This document shows, piece after piece, positions 13,658 to 26,500 of a stretch of DNA of 64,000 nt. Within the stretch, counting starts at the first letter, position 1, and each line of letters opens with the position of its first letter. The stretch is taken from NCBI RefSeq assembly GCF_000004195.4, contig NC_030685.2, positions 59,637,548 to 59,701,547 of the forward strand, in the 5' to 3' direction. Origin of the DNA: Xenopus tropicalis (lineage: Eukaryota; Chordata; Amphibia; Anura; Pipidae). Position numbers and translations under genes: made by a program. The notes below the pieces were generated by a model. It ran no database searches. It was not told the DNA's origin and saw only the letters and a list, made by a program, of their open reading frames with translations.

Positions 13658-13975
13658 TTAAGAAGAAGGAAATTCACTTGGGGTGCCAAATGTTAGATAC
13701 CAGTGATTGTAATAGCTTACCTGATACCCCAGGCTGGTGCTCCTGTTAGCAGAAAACTGCCCTGCCCTGGGGTATTTCTGCCAAAGTTCTTCAGTGCAAT
13801 CTTTCTTCTTTTTCTCTCCTCTTTTCACCAGGGTTTGGGCATGCATGTGAGCACTAGAGTAAAAGAGACAGCTTTTTGTTTCCAAGTTCAGTTCTTACTC
13901 TGCAGAAATACCCCAGGCCAGAGCTCCTGTTGGCTAAAACTGCACCGGCCTGGGGTATTTCTGCAGAGTGGATTC
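13658..13975. mobile_element. decayed copy of the 'TCACTTGGGGGTGCC' T2-like MITE
   Basis: The left end TTAAGAAGAAGGAAATTCAC resembles the left end of the inverted form of 40123-40537. Internal blocks ccccaggctggtgctcctgt and its inverted partner ggcctggggtatttctgcag correspond to that element's hairpin arms. The right TTAA end is missing or diverged. Confidence 0.6.
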
Positions 13976-16020
13976 ATGCACCTCAGGATCAAATACATAG
14001 TACTGTTTTTATTATTACTGGAAATAATGTTTAAATATTATTATTTGCTAATAAAGGTCTCTATGCTAGATGGCCTTTCCATAATTCAGAGTGTTTTGGA
14101 TAACTAATTTCCAGATAAGAGATCCCATAACTGTATTATAAAGACATAGGTGACACTGTGTACCTGTGAAGCCATAAAGATTAGTTTTTTTCACTTAAAT
14201 CTGTCTAAATGTAGTCTCTTTGCTTTTTTTGTCCTCTATGGAGCAGTTAACTGTGTGGCTAAAATTATGGTGAGTTGGATTTATAATATAGTATCATCTT
14301 GGATTGTTTTTTTTTTTTTTTTTTTTAATTAGTGACCTGTGTGTTATTTTTTTCTGGGGTGGGGGGTGAAAGCTGACTTAAATTAGATAGTGGGAAGGGT
14401 CTCAAAAAAAAAAAAAACAAAAAAAACTGCTTCTCCATGACAACATGTTTATTGGATTGATGTTGTCTCTATGGAGGGAGAACTGGGAGAAAGCTGTTCC
14501 CATGAGGTGCTGTTTAGAAATGCAGTGGATGGGGAAAGGCCGGGCTCAGGTGCAGTTTGTAAATTCAGTCCTTGCAGACCTGCTGTAATGGGTACATTGG
14601 CAGCTAATTTATAATGGCAGCTCATAGCGTATAGAGCTTAACTCATTATTTAACTCCTGCAGCTCTGCTCAGGGCTTAGGCCTGCTGCGACATACACACT
14701 GCTCTGTGCCTTGCATGCACACACTTGGTAAAGTACACACACAAACACACACTGATACAGCTCATACAGGCTTCTTTTTATACATATTTGAGATTCAGCT
14801 TTGAGTGTTCCAAAGTGTTTGAGCCAAGTGATTCCATATGTGAATAAGGAACAGTCTCTATAAAGCACTGCCTAAATGTGTCAGTGCTATAAATAGAAAG
14901 GATAAAAAAATGGAAATATTATTCTGATTTTAATGCCAATCTTAACCCATGGGCCAGGACCTGAATGTGGGTCCAAATGCTGTTTAGGGTGTCCCCTATG
15001 ATCCCCCAGAATCCTATAAACTTGGCATTCAGTTAGCTCCCCATGTGATAGTAGCATTATCATAATGAAAGTAAATTATGATTGGTTGCTACGGTTACTG
15101 CACTGGTGCCACAATGTATTTGTCTTGTAAACAAGTCCTTGTGCTGTGCTTAATAATATTTTATAGTATGTGACCTTTTTGATTTGCTTCTCTTACTGAT
15201 ACTTGTTAATAACAATAACTAGCAGCCTTGCACAATCCGGTTTTCTTTTGCCTCAATATGTCTGTTTTGCATTTATTGCTTTCCCTGCAGTGCAGGAATT
15301 ATATCCAGTGTTCCCTGCTGAGATGCCAGGCTCTGTGAAAGGCTGCCATGCCCACACATTACATGCACTCACACACAGTAGCCTTGTTTTGTAAAGCAGA
15401 CATATTGCACTGAGCTGAAATCCATGAAGATTAAAGTGCTGCTGTTAGACAAATGCCCATGATGCCAGGAAATTACAATGTGAAGCAGTTGGTGTCTCTT
15501 TGGCAGTGGTTCGGAGAGCATAACATGAGTTTGGGAGGGAAGGAGAATGCTGGGTACCTTGCTGCCAGTCTATGCAGATACCTGCTATGTGGATAGTGTG
15601 CTCAGTGCCAAGCCAGAGCTGTTTTGTTGCCAGTTCCTTAAGGTAAATACTCCTCTTCTCACTCTGTCTTCCACTCAATACAGAATTTGGGTCAGAATCA
15701 AGGAATGTTGTGTTTTCCCCAGGATTTGCCTCAAGCTCTAGCTAGGGGAGCCCTTGTATTGCTGTTGCCCCCAGGTCTGGGCAAGGGCACATAACCCAAG
15801 GCAAGCTGTGATACTTCAGGACAACTAAGCTCTGATTTCATTTGTGTTTACTGGGCTGAAGGGGACCTCAGGGTGGTGTAGAGGAACTACAAATCCATAA
15901 GCCCCTGACAGGAATTATAGGGTTTATTCCACAGCAGTCAGAGAGCCATAGGCTTTATATTGTTTAATGGCTTTTGTGTTGCATTTCTTATCTCCTCTCT
16001 GTGCAGCAGCACTGTGTGTT
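13976..16020. other. no gene recognised
   Basis: It contains T- and A-rich runs (14308-14327, 14405-14426) and a small fragment of the 'ccagataa...gatccc' palindromic MITE at 14098-14136. It is otherwise unique-looking, and no coding exon is supported. Confidence 0.5.
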
Positions 16021-16023
16021 ATA

Positions 16024-16077
16024 TGATATATATATATATATATATACATACATATATATATATATATATATATTATT
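16024..16077. repeat. (TA)n microsatellite
   Basis: Alternating TA interrupted by a short 'catacata' segment, roughly 50 bp, ending about 75 bp before the C/T-rich presumed promoter region. Confidence 0.9.
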
Positions 16078-16149
16078 AACAAGCCTAGCCTGCTTTACAT
16101 TATAGCACCAAAAGCTTGCAATCGGATTGCCCTAGCCTGCATTCTTTGC

Positions 16150-16465
16150 TCTCAGTGTGCCTCCATTACTGCATGTGAATTTTCTCTTTCTCCCTCCCAG
16201 GCTCCTCCTCTTTCCCCCTCACCCCCTCCCATCCCCTTCAGACTCCGGCTCTCTGTGCCTCTCTCCGTGTCAGTTTCCTGCGGGCTCTGCTCGCTGCTGT
16301 CCCGCTCTCTCCATGCCTCTGTCGGCGAATCTCTCCCCGGCTCTTGTCGTGGGGTGCTCCCGGCAGCGGAGGGAGGGGAGAGCCGGGGAGAGGGGCTGAG
16401 ACACTTATTCACCTTTCCCCGTCCTCTTGCCCCCACCGTGGGGGGCGCTTTCCATTTTTTCAACC
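16150..16465 (+). promoter_or_regulatory. presumed promoter / 5'UTR of the long AGAP transcript
   Basis: This stretch differs from its AT-leaning surroundings. It is C/T-rich (16190-16250) and then GC-rich with scattered CpGs up to the start codon. No TATA box is evident at a convincing spacing. A (TA)n tract ends just upstream at about 16077. The transcription start cannot be placed from sequence alone. Because this exon joins an acceptor shared with the usual AGAP1 N-terminus, it is probably an internal alternative promoter if the gene is AGAP1. Confidence 0.5.
16313..16399 (+). CDS. possible upstream ORF (28 codons) before the AGAP start
   Basis: ATG at 16313 (context CTCTCCATGC) opens a 28-codon frame ending at TGA 16397-16399, 66 nt before the main ATG. 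It is not in frame with the main ORF and does not overlap it. If transcription starts upstream of it, the uORF could lower translation of the long isoform. I do not recognise the encoded peptide, and it is probably regulatory if it is used at all. Confidence 0.3.
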   Translation: MPLSANLSPALVVGCSRQRREGRAGERG

Positions 16466-17558
16466 ATGTACCTGCTGGACCCCGCTCCGCCTCCAATGGA
16501 ACGAGGAACCCCCCAGAGAAAGACCGTGTACCGCATCTCCCTTACACTGGTGAAGAAGGAGCTGCTGGCGGAGAGTCGGCTGGAGAGGTGTCCAGAGGAG
16601 GAGGGAGAGGAGCAGGATACCTTCTCCATACATACTGGCCCCAGGAACTTCAGGACCCGCAGTACTGGGCAGCTGGAACTGGGCAGGCTGAGGGTGAGCA
16701 GGGCAACCTCTGAAAGGAAGCTGGGTAAGATTGGGGGTTCACCTGGGGACCTGTCACCTGGCTCTAGAGAGCCCTGGGATAGCTGTGCTAAGGATAGAGT
16801 CTCCCCTGTGGTGGAGAGCCCAGGAAGTGGCCCTGCAACTGAAAGGGGTCCTGGGGTCAGCCATGGTGTTAGGAGCCCTCAAGAGGTTCCTAAGGAAGAG
16901 CCATGCCAAAATCCCTTGGATTACAATAACACTAAGTCCCCAGACAAGAGTATTGCTCCCAGGACACCTTTAAAATCAGTCATATCTGAGGACTGGGGCA
17001 AAGCTGGGCCAGAGGGGCTTTCTGAGAAGAGACACCCCAGTCTTCTAAGGAGAAGCTTCAGCTTCCGCCACTGGAATGGAGAGTTGCTGAGGATTAGGAG
17101 CCTGACCAGAGAGAAGCACCACAGCAGCTCCAGCTGCCTCACTCACCATAGGGCAGATGTCAGGGAGCAAATGCACGTTTCTGCCACTGACCCCAACGCA
17201 GCTGAAAAGAGGAATACCCTCGATGTGGGGGAAGTGTTGAATAAAAGTGACCCCCTCACAGACCTCGAGAGATGGGAGAGGAGCAAGAGTAAGAACAGGA
17301 CCCTGGATAACAGTGACCTCCACAAGCTTTCTGAGCAGCTGGAGTTGGACAGGAAAGGTCAGGAGAGGAAACTGCTCAGGTTCTTCAGTGGGATCTTCTC
17401 CAGGAAGGATGGCTCCCCAGCTTCATTTGCTTACCCTGGGGGGCAGTCACCCAGGGCTGCTCATTCCAGATCTAGAGGATACTTTAGCAGCTTGAAAAGA
17501 CCAGTAACAGATAATATTCAGTCCAGCACAGAGAGTGTTAATGGATCTCCCTACAAAG
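16466..17558 (+). CDS. agap1: AGAP coding exon 1: long PIKE-L-like N-terminus
   Basis: Residues 1-364 plus the first base of codon 365. The first in-frame ATG (16466) has A at -3. A second ATG at 16496 opens [20 protein letters not shown], which lines up with the remembered start of human PIKE-L (MSRGAG..., then QRRTTTYLISLTLVK), so the true start may be residue 11. Other blocks resembling PIKE-L are TLDNSDLH (279-286) and [14 protein letters not shown] (302-315). [14 protein letters not shown] (195-208) is basic and aromatic-rich. The rest is Ser/Pro/Glu/Arg-rich and probably disordered. The donor AAAG|GTGCTT is a poor consensus match and is followed at once by a long T run. Splicing to 39056 restores Lys-Asp-Ala-Phe. 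If the intron were retained, the frame would stay open only to 17698. Confidence 0.88.
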
Positions 17559-20500
17559 GTGCTTTTTTTTTTTTTTTTTTCTTTGACCATTTGTTTGCCA
17601 ATGGAACTGATGTGTATGGATCTTCTTTTAGCTGTATTGTCTTTCTCCTCAAGTTGTCAACACATGGCCATTTCAGTGCATTTGGTATTGTCCAGTAGCA
17701 TACTATTTTCACTTAGAGGAAAATCCCCACTCAGAGAAGCCATAATTCTAAGCAACCTTTGAATACACATTCAGTATAGATTTTCAATTGTTTTAACATT
17801 ATTTGTAAATATAATTGCACTTGAAAGCTTTATAATTGTTTAACCATATCTGTTCTGTTCTAATTCCTGAAACCAAGTAGCACAACTTGTTTCTCCTGTT
17901 ATTTACTGATTTCTGCTACATTGCTTCAATAGTTAGAATCAGCAGTGTAGAAAGAGACAGACTGCTTTCAGTTTCTTACTTTCTTGGTTTCAGAAAACTA
18001 ATGTAATAACCATTGAATATGTGTCGTTATTGTATCTCCCAAAGTTGCTTAGAGTTGCATTTTCTTTCTGTTTTGGGTTGAGTTCCCCTTGAAATTCTCA
18101 GGTGACATTGTTTCAGCTCTTTCTTACTTCCAAGTGGTATGTATTTCCTAGCCAGTTTGGCTGTGGAGTTTCTAAACACTCTGTACTCACACATTACCCA
18201 GGTGTGTATAACCTGGAATACAGCAATGTTCCACTGTGCCCACTCAACCTCATAGACAATCACAGAACACCTAACATTACATGGGCAGTAATATAAGCTA
18301 AGTTATCTGTCACTTGCAGCTTGTGATATTTTAAATTTACAGCATTGTCTAGAGCACATGTCCCCAACCTTTTTCATCCATGAGCTAAAGTCAAATGTAA
18401 AAAGACTTGGAGACCAACGCAAGCATTATAAAGGTTCATGGAAGTGCCAAATAGGGCTTTGATTGGCTATTAGGCAGCCTCTACGCACACTATCAGCTTA
18501 CAGGAGGCTTTATTTGATAGAAAATCTTGTTTTTATTCAACCAAAACTTGCCACCAAGTCAGGAATTCAATAATAACTACCTGCTTTGGGGGCACTTGCA
18601 GCAACATTCAAGGGGTTGAGGAGCAACATGTTGCTCGTAAGCTACTGGTTGGGAATCACTGGTGTAGAGCAACAGGGAGGGTTTTTAAAAGCTGACTTGC
18701 CAGGTGGTATAAACTCCCACCAACACCCAAGGCTGACCTTGAGTTTTACACCATTTGGCATGTAGCTGGCGAGTTACAGTTGATAATTTTTTCTCTCTCC
18801 AAAATTAGTTGAAAGGAAGGGAATTCACTGGGAATGGATACTAATTTGTTTTACGTACTGTATTTGCACCCAGCAAGGTATACATAGGAGAAGGAATGAA
18901 GGTGTGTGTTTTTACTGATATTGGGTTTCCTTCTCCTTTAAGAAGTTGTCAGAAAATGGTTATATTCATTTTAATAGAACATTCTTTGATGTTGGTGTAA
19001 TATTTTCCAGTATAGCAGTGTTTCTTAACCTCTCTCTCATGGGGCCCGACGTAAGTTTGCAATCAGCTTTGTGACCCAGAAATTGGTTTACATAAAGTTA
19101 TTTGGCTTGCTTAGTAACTGTCTTCTATTGTAGGATGGAATTTGACCCATAATAAACAGCATGGGGGCCCATTTTTTGGTCCTGAACCATAGCTTAAAAA
19201 TGTGCATAATTGGTGATTATATCAGTGAGCAGTAATGATATATCTATGTAACACTGTATAATATTCAGTAATAGAATTTAGCATGTATATTCCCTGCTGT
19301 ACTTGCAACAACATGACATTTTGGTTTTGGTACTATGTCACTGGGTCCAAATATGCCCAGTTATATAATATTTGCAGACCTATATCTTGCTTGGTGCTGA
19401 ACTGAAAAGGGCCTAGTATTATGGTATGAACATGAATTAGGTTATAGGCACATTTATGGATTCCAGACCCTTTATAAAGACAGCATATCTAGATTGTCTA
19501 AACTGGTGCTAGTTAAAGCAACAGTGGCCTTTGCTCCTAAATGGCTTGAATATATCATTGTATATTAAGCTCATTACAATGGTGGGCAGAATAGCAAACA
19601 CAGCATCTGTACTCTGTAGAAATGTACTCCCAGACATCCTTTCTCCGTTAGTTTCTCCTAAGGAAGCTTGCAGCCAGCCAGCTGGGTCTGTGGTCCTAGT
19701 ATGTGTGTAGCGTAGGGGGCCCCAGAACTAAAATTCATGCATTTTGGGAAGAAGTGTGGCATAAATACCTGCTTTAGGTCTTGTAAAGGTTTAGTCAGTG
19801 TGCTGACTACATCTCAGAAGCCTTTTGTTACTAAAATAAGAACTTCTTGTCTGGTTCGAGAATAATCCGATTGCCTAAATGTTATATAATTTGCTCCAAG
19901 CGTAGATAATTTGCAATCCTTTCTGTGGAATTTTGTAACACATAGTGGGTAAACTGAATGCTGTATGTGCTTCCATTCCCCTTAAACCCTCAGGGTAAAA
20001 GGATTGTGGTTTTGTTGTAATTTGGGTCAATGGGTCACTCTTGCTACTTTGTAACACATATGTATGCAAGCTGCAAGGATGTACCTGATGATACATGCCA
20101 CACTCATTTAACTTCTGTGTGCTATTGTTGGGCTTTACAGCCACAGAAGCCAAAAGGATTTTTAAAAAAAAAAAAAAAAATGAATTGGCCTATATGCGGG
20201 TAGTAATATACTAGTAGAGGCGTCTTTTTTCCCTTCTTTGCTCTTCTTTCATTTCTTTTGTCTCTCTCTCTTGGGACAGATAAGTTAAGCATTCTTTTTC
20301 AGAATTGAAGATTCTGTAATAACCATAAACGTCTCAAAATTAAGCCTTTGTTTTAGTGAGGTTTTAAAATGCTATTTAGAGTTGAGCCATATGGTTTAGG
20401 AAGCATGGGCCATAATTAAGAGCATTTGTGCATTTATTGTTTCATAGTTGACTGCAATAGAGAAATGCTGGAAATAGGGTTCAGCTGCATGGGTGACGTA

Positions 20501-23500
20501 AAAAAAACATTTCAGGAATTGGAAAAAAGTGACTACACCTCCTAGGAGAAATGTGCCAGGCCTGAAAGGCTTTTGAGTCTGATTACCATAGCATTGCTGG
20601 GGCTGGATTAATACATGGAATGTTGGATGATTGTGGAATTCCTGGTAATCACTTTGCTGGTTAGCAAGGGAAAGTAAATGTTTCTTCTCTGAACCCCATG
20701 CAACCTCCCAACTGATAAGCAGAGAATGCAAACTGATCTTAAAAAATAGCCTCCCACTTCTCATAGTGGCATCATAGGGAATGGAATGTAGGCCAAATTG
20801 TTACATTTGACACATTAACATACAAATAATTTCACACATAACAGCTTTAAAGAATCCATTTCCCAGTTCCAGTTTTACTGGTTCAGTCCTAGATTCTGTG
20901 TATAGAGCCCAAGTTGGGGTTTGTCTAGAGCAGGGGTCCCCAACCTTTCTTATTTGTGAGCCACAGTCAAACGTAATAAGACTTGGAAAGCAACACAAGC
21001 ACCATAAAAGTTCATGGAGGTGCCAAATAAGGGCTACGATTGGCTATTAGGTAGTCTCTATGCACACTATCAGCTTACAGGAGGCTTTATTTGGTACTAA
21101 ATCTTGTTTTTATTCAACTTAACTTGTCACCAAGTCAGGAATTCAAAAATAACTACCTGGTTTGGGGGCACAGAGAGCAACACCCAAGGGGTTGGTGAGC
21201 AACATGTTGCCCCTGAGCCACTGGTTGGGGATCACTGGTCTAGAGAGATTTCAGATTCCCCTATTTGAAATCTACAGGGCCCTTCTGAACAACCTGTGAT
21301 CTTTTGAGCAATTACTAATAACCAGAAGTGAAGCTGTTGCACTCTATAGAGGGCTGGAGTCAGCCTCTGAATGCCTATGCTGTGTTTTGGATGATTTCTG
21401 TATTATTTACATGTCATGGTCACCTTAATGTATTGTGTAAAAGTAAAAAACCCAAATGCCTGTTATTGCTGAACCAAAGAAGCTGTAAACAACAACTTAC
21501 AGCTGTTTAGAATTTCAAATTCTGTTTAGGCTTTTGCATCCTGGCCATGTGCTGTGGCTCCAGAAGGTACAAAGGTGAGCTAATTGCTGTAATTACCCCA
21601 TTTAGCCAGATAGCTAAGAGCAGTGCAAGGCGACAACTACCCTAAGGCAGTTTTTAAAGGAACAGTAACACCAAAAAATTAAAGTGTATAAAAGTAACTA
21701 AAATATAATGTGCTGCTGCCCTGCACTGGTAAAAGTTGTATGTTTACTTCAGAAAGTCTACTATAATTTATATAAATAAACTGCTATGTAGCCATGGAGG
21801 CAGCCATTAAAAGGAGAAAAGGCACAGGCACATAGCAGATAACAGATAAAACACTATTTTATTCTACAGAACTTATCTGTTATCTGCTATGTAACCTGTG
21901 CCTTTTCTCCTTTTTCCAGCTTGAATGGCTGCCCCCGTGGCTACACAGCAGCTTATTATATAAATTATAGTAGGGTTACTGTAGCAAACACACCAGTTTT
22001 ACCAGTGCAGGGCAACAGTGCATTATATTTTTATTACTTTAAAGCTCTTTCATTTTTTAGTGTTACTGTTCCTTTAACAGTCTAGGTTGTCTCTTTTGCA
22101 TGTCTTTTTTGTGATATTAGGCTGTCACCTAAGAAACCTCAGCCCTCATTACAAGCCGACAGGCTACCCCAATTTGCCTATGTCAAGGTTTCATTGTACC
22201 GCAGCCTGATTTAGCTAGCTAGCTTACTTGATTGCACCAGTACCTGATGATTGTACACAAGAGAAATACATAGGGACATAAACATTGTAGCCTGTGGGCA
22301 GGCTGGTCATTTGCTTTCTCCTACTGATTAATGACAAATAGCCTCATATTTATCTGTGATACAGGGCATACCTCTGGCTGGATCACACAATGTAAAGGCA
22401 TTGCTTCCATTTGCCAGGAAATTGGTCAACTGTTATTACATGAGTTAGACCGGTAACCTGCTGGGTAATCCAGGAGAAGGGGAACTTGTATACCTTGTGG
22501 AATCTATTCTCATATGTATGAACTTGCTGCTTTTCAATGTTCTCAGACTCAGAGATGTTAGTTTTATACTGGTCATTTGCCTGGCAGAGTAGAAAAATAG
22601 TAAATGAGGGCATATGCAGCCAGTGGCGAGCTTGTGGGTGGGCATTGAGACTCCTTACATGTTCAGCTAACAAAGGCCCCAGGTACATGAGGGTCAGTTT
22701 GTTTTATTATGGTTTGCCTTTTTTTCTGGTAGCTAGTGATGGAGCAGGAATGCATTGTTCGTGTTCCCCTGATCTCCTCTGGCAGGAAGATGAAATCCAA
22801 ACCACATGTGATTGTTGATATTATCATGGAAGTCTGAGAGATGCAGGCAGCTTGTGCAGGCCTTTGTGCGCTGAGCAAACATTTGCTTGGTCCTGGAGCT
22901 CCTTCCACACATTCTTGGTAAAAGGGGACAGAATAAAACTAATGATGTTCTAAACAGGAATTAGAATTTTATTCAGTCAGGAAAACAAACTGATAATTAA
23001 GGTGCTTCTGTTATTTTATAGTGGTTAAAATGTACATTGATTTGCCCTTTTTTTTTTTTTTTTTTTTTTAAAGTTGTGTTCTTATGGAATGGTATCGGGA
23101 CACAGCATAAGCCTATTATGTGCAGTGCAGGAAGGAGCCTGTAATAACTCTTCTCCCACGTGTCTTGTAGCTCACTGTCACTCCTTCCCTCACCTTCAAG
23201 CAAAATGCTCTCCCTCCCAAAATCATTCAAACTGCATGCCACATGAGCAATGGGTGAGCATCTTGCCTGTGTGACACTGGTTACTTCCCATTGATCACTG
23301 GAAAGCTCTGCAAATAGTCACAGTTTAATGTTTCCAGCATTACCTGTGAGGCGATTGTGCTGCAGTTATGCCCATGCCAATTGGTGCAGCTGCTAAAATG
23401 CTCAGCAGTCACACGTGTGGCTTTTCTGTTATTAACACCTTTGTGTGTTTTGCTCCATATCCCATGGGTTCCTCTATAAAGCTCTGCAATTCAGCCTTCT

Positions 23501-26500
23501 GTCCCTCTGTACACACCAATCTATAGATACCTTTTCAATAGTGTTCTTCCCTTTTGCCCCTGTATGCACTCCGTCCTGTTTCCTCACTGTGGGTGCTATT
23601 CTATTACTTTTATCCCCTTCTGTTCTTACATTTCTGCACCCTCTTCCTGTCTGCATGTGACTTCAGCCTGTTCCTGTCTCACCCCCTTTGGGGCACAACT
23701 TCTTTCTCCTGTATTCCTCTCTTTCACCCCATTGTGCACACACTGTGCACTCACTGTAATTCTCTTTAAACGACACAAAAGGAATAAGCTATACAACAAA
23801 TATAAATCAATTGCCAATGTGCCCTGCCCATGAGATATTGCTATCAAGCTGAAGGCTGTTTTTATAGTCCCTCTCAGGAATGAAAGCAGCACTAAATCTC
23901 AAATACTGGTTTCTTGATGACACACGTACACGTGCACACTCACACACATACAAGTTAAGACAGTGATTGAGCATTTCATAATGGCCCCCTCTGCCTTGGG
24001 ATATAAAAAATCAAACAGAAGTAAAGTGCGCAGAAGAAAATAGCTTCCTGTAGCCTTCTGGGTAACATAGAATCTCAAATGTGGAAACATTAATGTACAC
24101 ACATGCAAATTAAAGGGGTTGTTCACCATTGAGTTAACTTTTAGTATGATGTAGAGAATGATATTCTGAGACAATTTGCATTTGGTCTTCATTTTTTATT
24201 TGTAGTTTTTTTTAGTAATTTTATTTTCAGTTCAGGAGCTCTCCAGTTTGGAGTTATTTGGTTGCTAGGGTCCAAGTTACCTTAGCAACAGGGAAGTGGT
24301 TTAGATAAAAGACTGGTATATAAATAGAAGAGGGCCTGAATAGAAATGAAATTTACAAAAAGTCACAATAACAGTAAAATTGAAGCCTCGCAGATCACAG
24401 AGCAATAGTTCTTGGCTGCCGGGGTTTAAAAAAAAATGCAAAAAGTTGGAAGAAAAAGGCAAATAATTAAAAAAAACTATAACAAATAAATAATGAAGAC
24501 CAATTGAAAAGTTGCTCAGAATAGGTCATTCTATGACATACGAAAAGTTAGCTTAAAGGTGATCCGCCCCTTTAAGTGTGTTATGTTCTTCCTACACAAA
24601 GGAGGAACTTTTGTGGCTTTTGTGGAAGTTGTTGTGCGACAGATGGTGAGCCAAAGGCTGCAATTCCTGCTTTAAAGTTTTTAGGTGTTTGTTCAGGGTG
24701 GGTTGAGTGCATGCCCTTCCATAGACTTGTCACTGCAATGTCATATAACATGACTGGAGAGCTGCTCACTAGCTATTTGCGTGCAGTGACACGCTTCTGT
24801 GTATGTTCACTACATACACCATATAACAATATGTCCTTTGTTATATTAGTAGCAGCTGCAGGCTGAATCTTAATAGAACTGATTTTAGATGCACTTGTGT
24901 TTACTTAAAGTTGTTCTTTTTGATTCTCTGGCATTTCTCAAAATAAAATCTAAGAGTAGTGACATATTTGAAAATTGACTTCCCCTTCTGCACCTAACCC
25001 ACAGACTTTGGGCATATTTAGAAAGAAGTTTTAAACGAATGCATGGCTTTAATCCAAGTGTAAGGACTTAACAAAGCTTTGTAACTATGCCATTTATTTT
25101 GCACAACTTTTTACGTCCCCTTTTTAACATTCAATGTTTATTAAAATAACATTTGAGCGCTTATAGAGGTTTTGGTTTGGAAAAAAAGAGTAAAAGCAAG
25201 TATTGTTCCTGCTTCTGTTAAATGGACAGATGCATTTAATATCTTGCTTTATATTTCAGCTTTCTCTGATTTAATTTATATGCTGTCAAGGCCAGACCCC
25301 AAATGTCTGTCTTCAGCAAATTCTACAACATATGAAATATGTACTGTATAATGCAGCACCATCCTGCGCTCACTGGAAGACAGCATGTATTTGACACAGA
25401 GTTGAAGATAGCAGATATTATACACTGAGCTTTCCTTCCCCAGTACTCAAGAGGTTAAAAGACCTCTGCTTCACTGATTAATATTTGGAGCCGGTTAGCC
25501 ACTTTGACCTCTGTTGTGCTCTGGTTTGAATTTGTATTTGCTGGGAGATGGGGCTGATCCTGGGGGCGTTGGGGATGAAGTCCAGATTGGGCGGGTGTTA
25601 GCACCATTCTTGTATACAGATGTGCTGCTGGTTGGGGCACTGGAATTAAGGTCACTTGCAGCACTGAACTGAACAGGCTTAGGATCTCTTTCACTATTTA
25701 ACATCCATTTGAAATGTTCAAGCCTCTTTGTGTTCTGTAGTAAAACAGGACAACTGTCCTTCCCCTGCCCTCACAGTCTGTGAAACCTGACCTGCTGTTT
25801 ATACTGAGGATACTGATAATATGGCATGCATGTCTGACAGATGCTCCACATACGACACTCTGAGCCACCAAGGATTCTTCTCCTCTTTGATACTGGCCAG
25901 TGTCAGCGCTGACTTATTGGAGAGCATTATACAAAATATCCAATGTTTGCTTGCACTCTAGTGTGCGGGTGCATTTCTGTCACTGGGAAATTATAGTCAG
26001 ATTCATCAAGAGAATGTTAACTTACATGTTATGTTACATGGTATGTATTTTTGGCTGTAGGAACTGGAGTTAGCAGTAAGTTGATTGGTCCATACATGGA
26101 AAAGAAATGCTACAGTCATGAGAGGAATGGTTGGTTGGCATTATTATATGGAGTTGTGGCTGCACCAGCATTTCTTTGGCTTGACATTTGTGCATATGGC
26201 CCTGTATTTATTGGCTGGAAGCAGCCCCATATGTGTTGTCTGCTAGGCAGGAGATTATGCCAGAAAATTTGCATTGCAATTTGCAAACAAATTCCAGTTT
26301 GTTTAAAAAGCTCCTTTTTATGCATCATTTTTCCATGGAGTTACTCAGTTCTGGTTTTCACACAAAATGCAAATTTCAGATAGAGATTTAATGAATGGGT
26401 TTTATTGCAGTAAAATAGGCTCTGGTTTCTTTTACATTGGTTTTATTGAATTTTCTAAGGACTGGTACATGCCCTTGGGCTCCATTACCTGGTTTCTTTT

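Noticed and set aside
13703..14107. 134-codon plus-strand frame
   Set aside because: Overlaps a decayed palindromic MITE; hydrophobic residues come from T-rich DNA.
1..16000. tRNA or other structured RNA genes in the upstream region
   Set aside because: No stretch showed paired A- and B-box-like blocks with a cloverleaf; the strong hairpins belong to MITEs.
16152..16496. 114-codon minus-strand frame opposite the promoter
   Set aside because: Low-complexity Arg/Glu/Gly/Ser peptide from the C/T-rich leader; no homology recognised.
16427..17698. A single 423-codon frame read straight through exon 1 into the following T-rich region
   Set aside because: The first 13 codons precede the first ATG, and the last ~46 codons (poly-Phe and onward) are intron. 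The splice at 17558 joins in phase to the conserved DAFVNSQEW exon.
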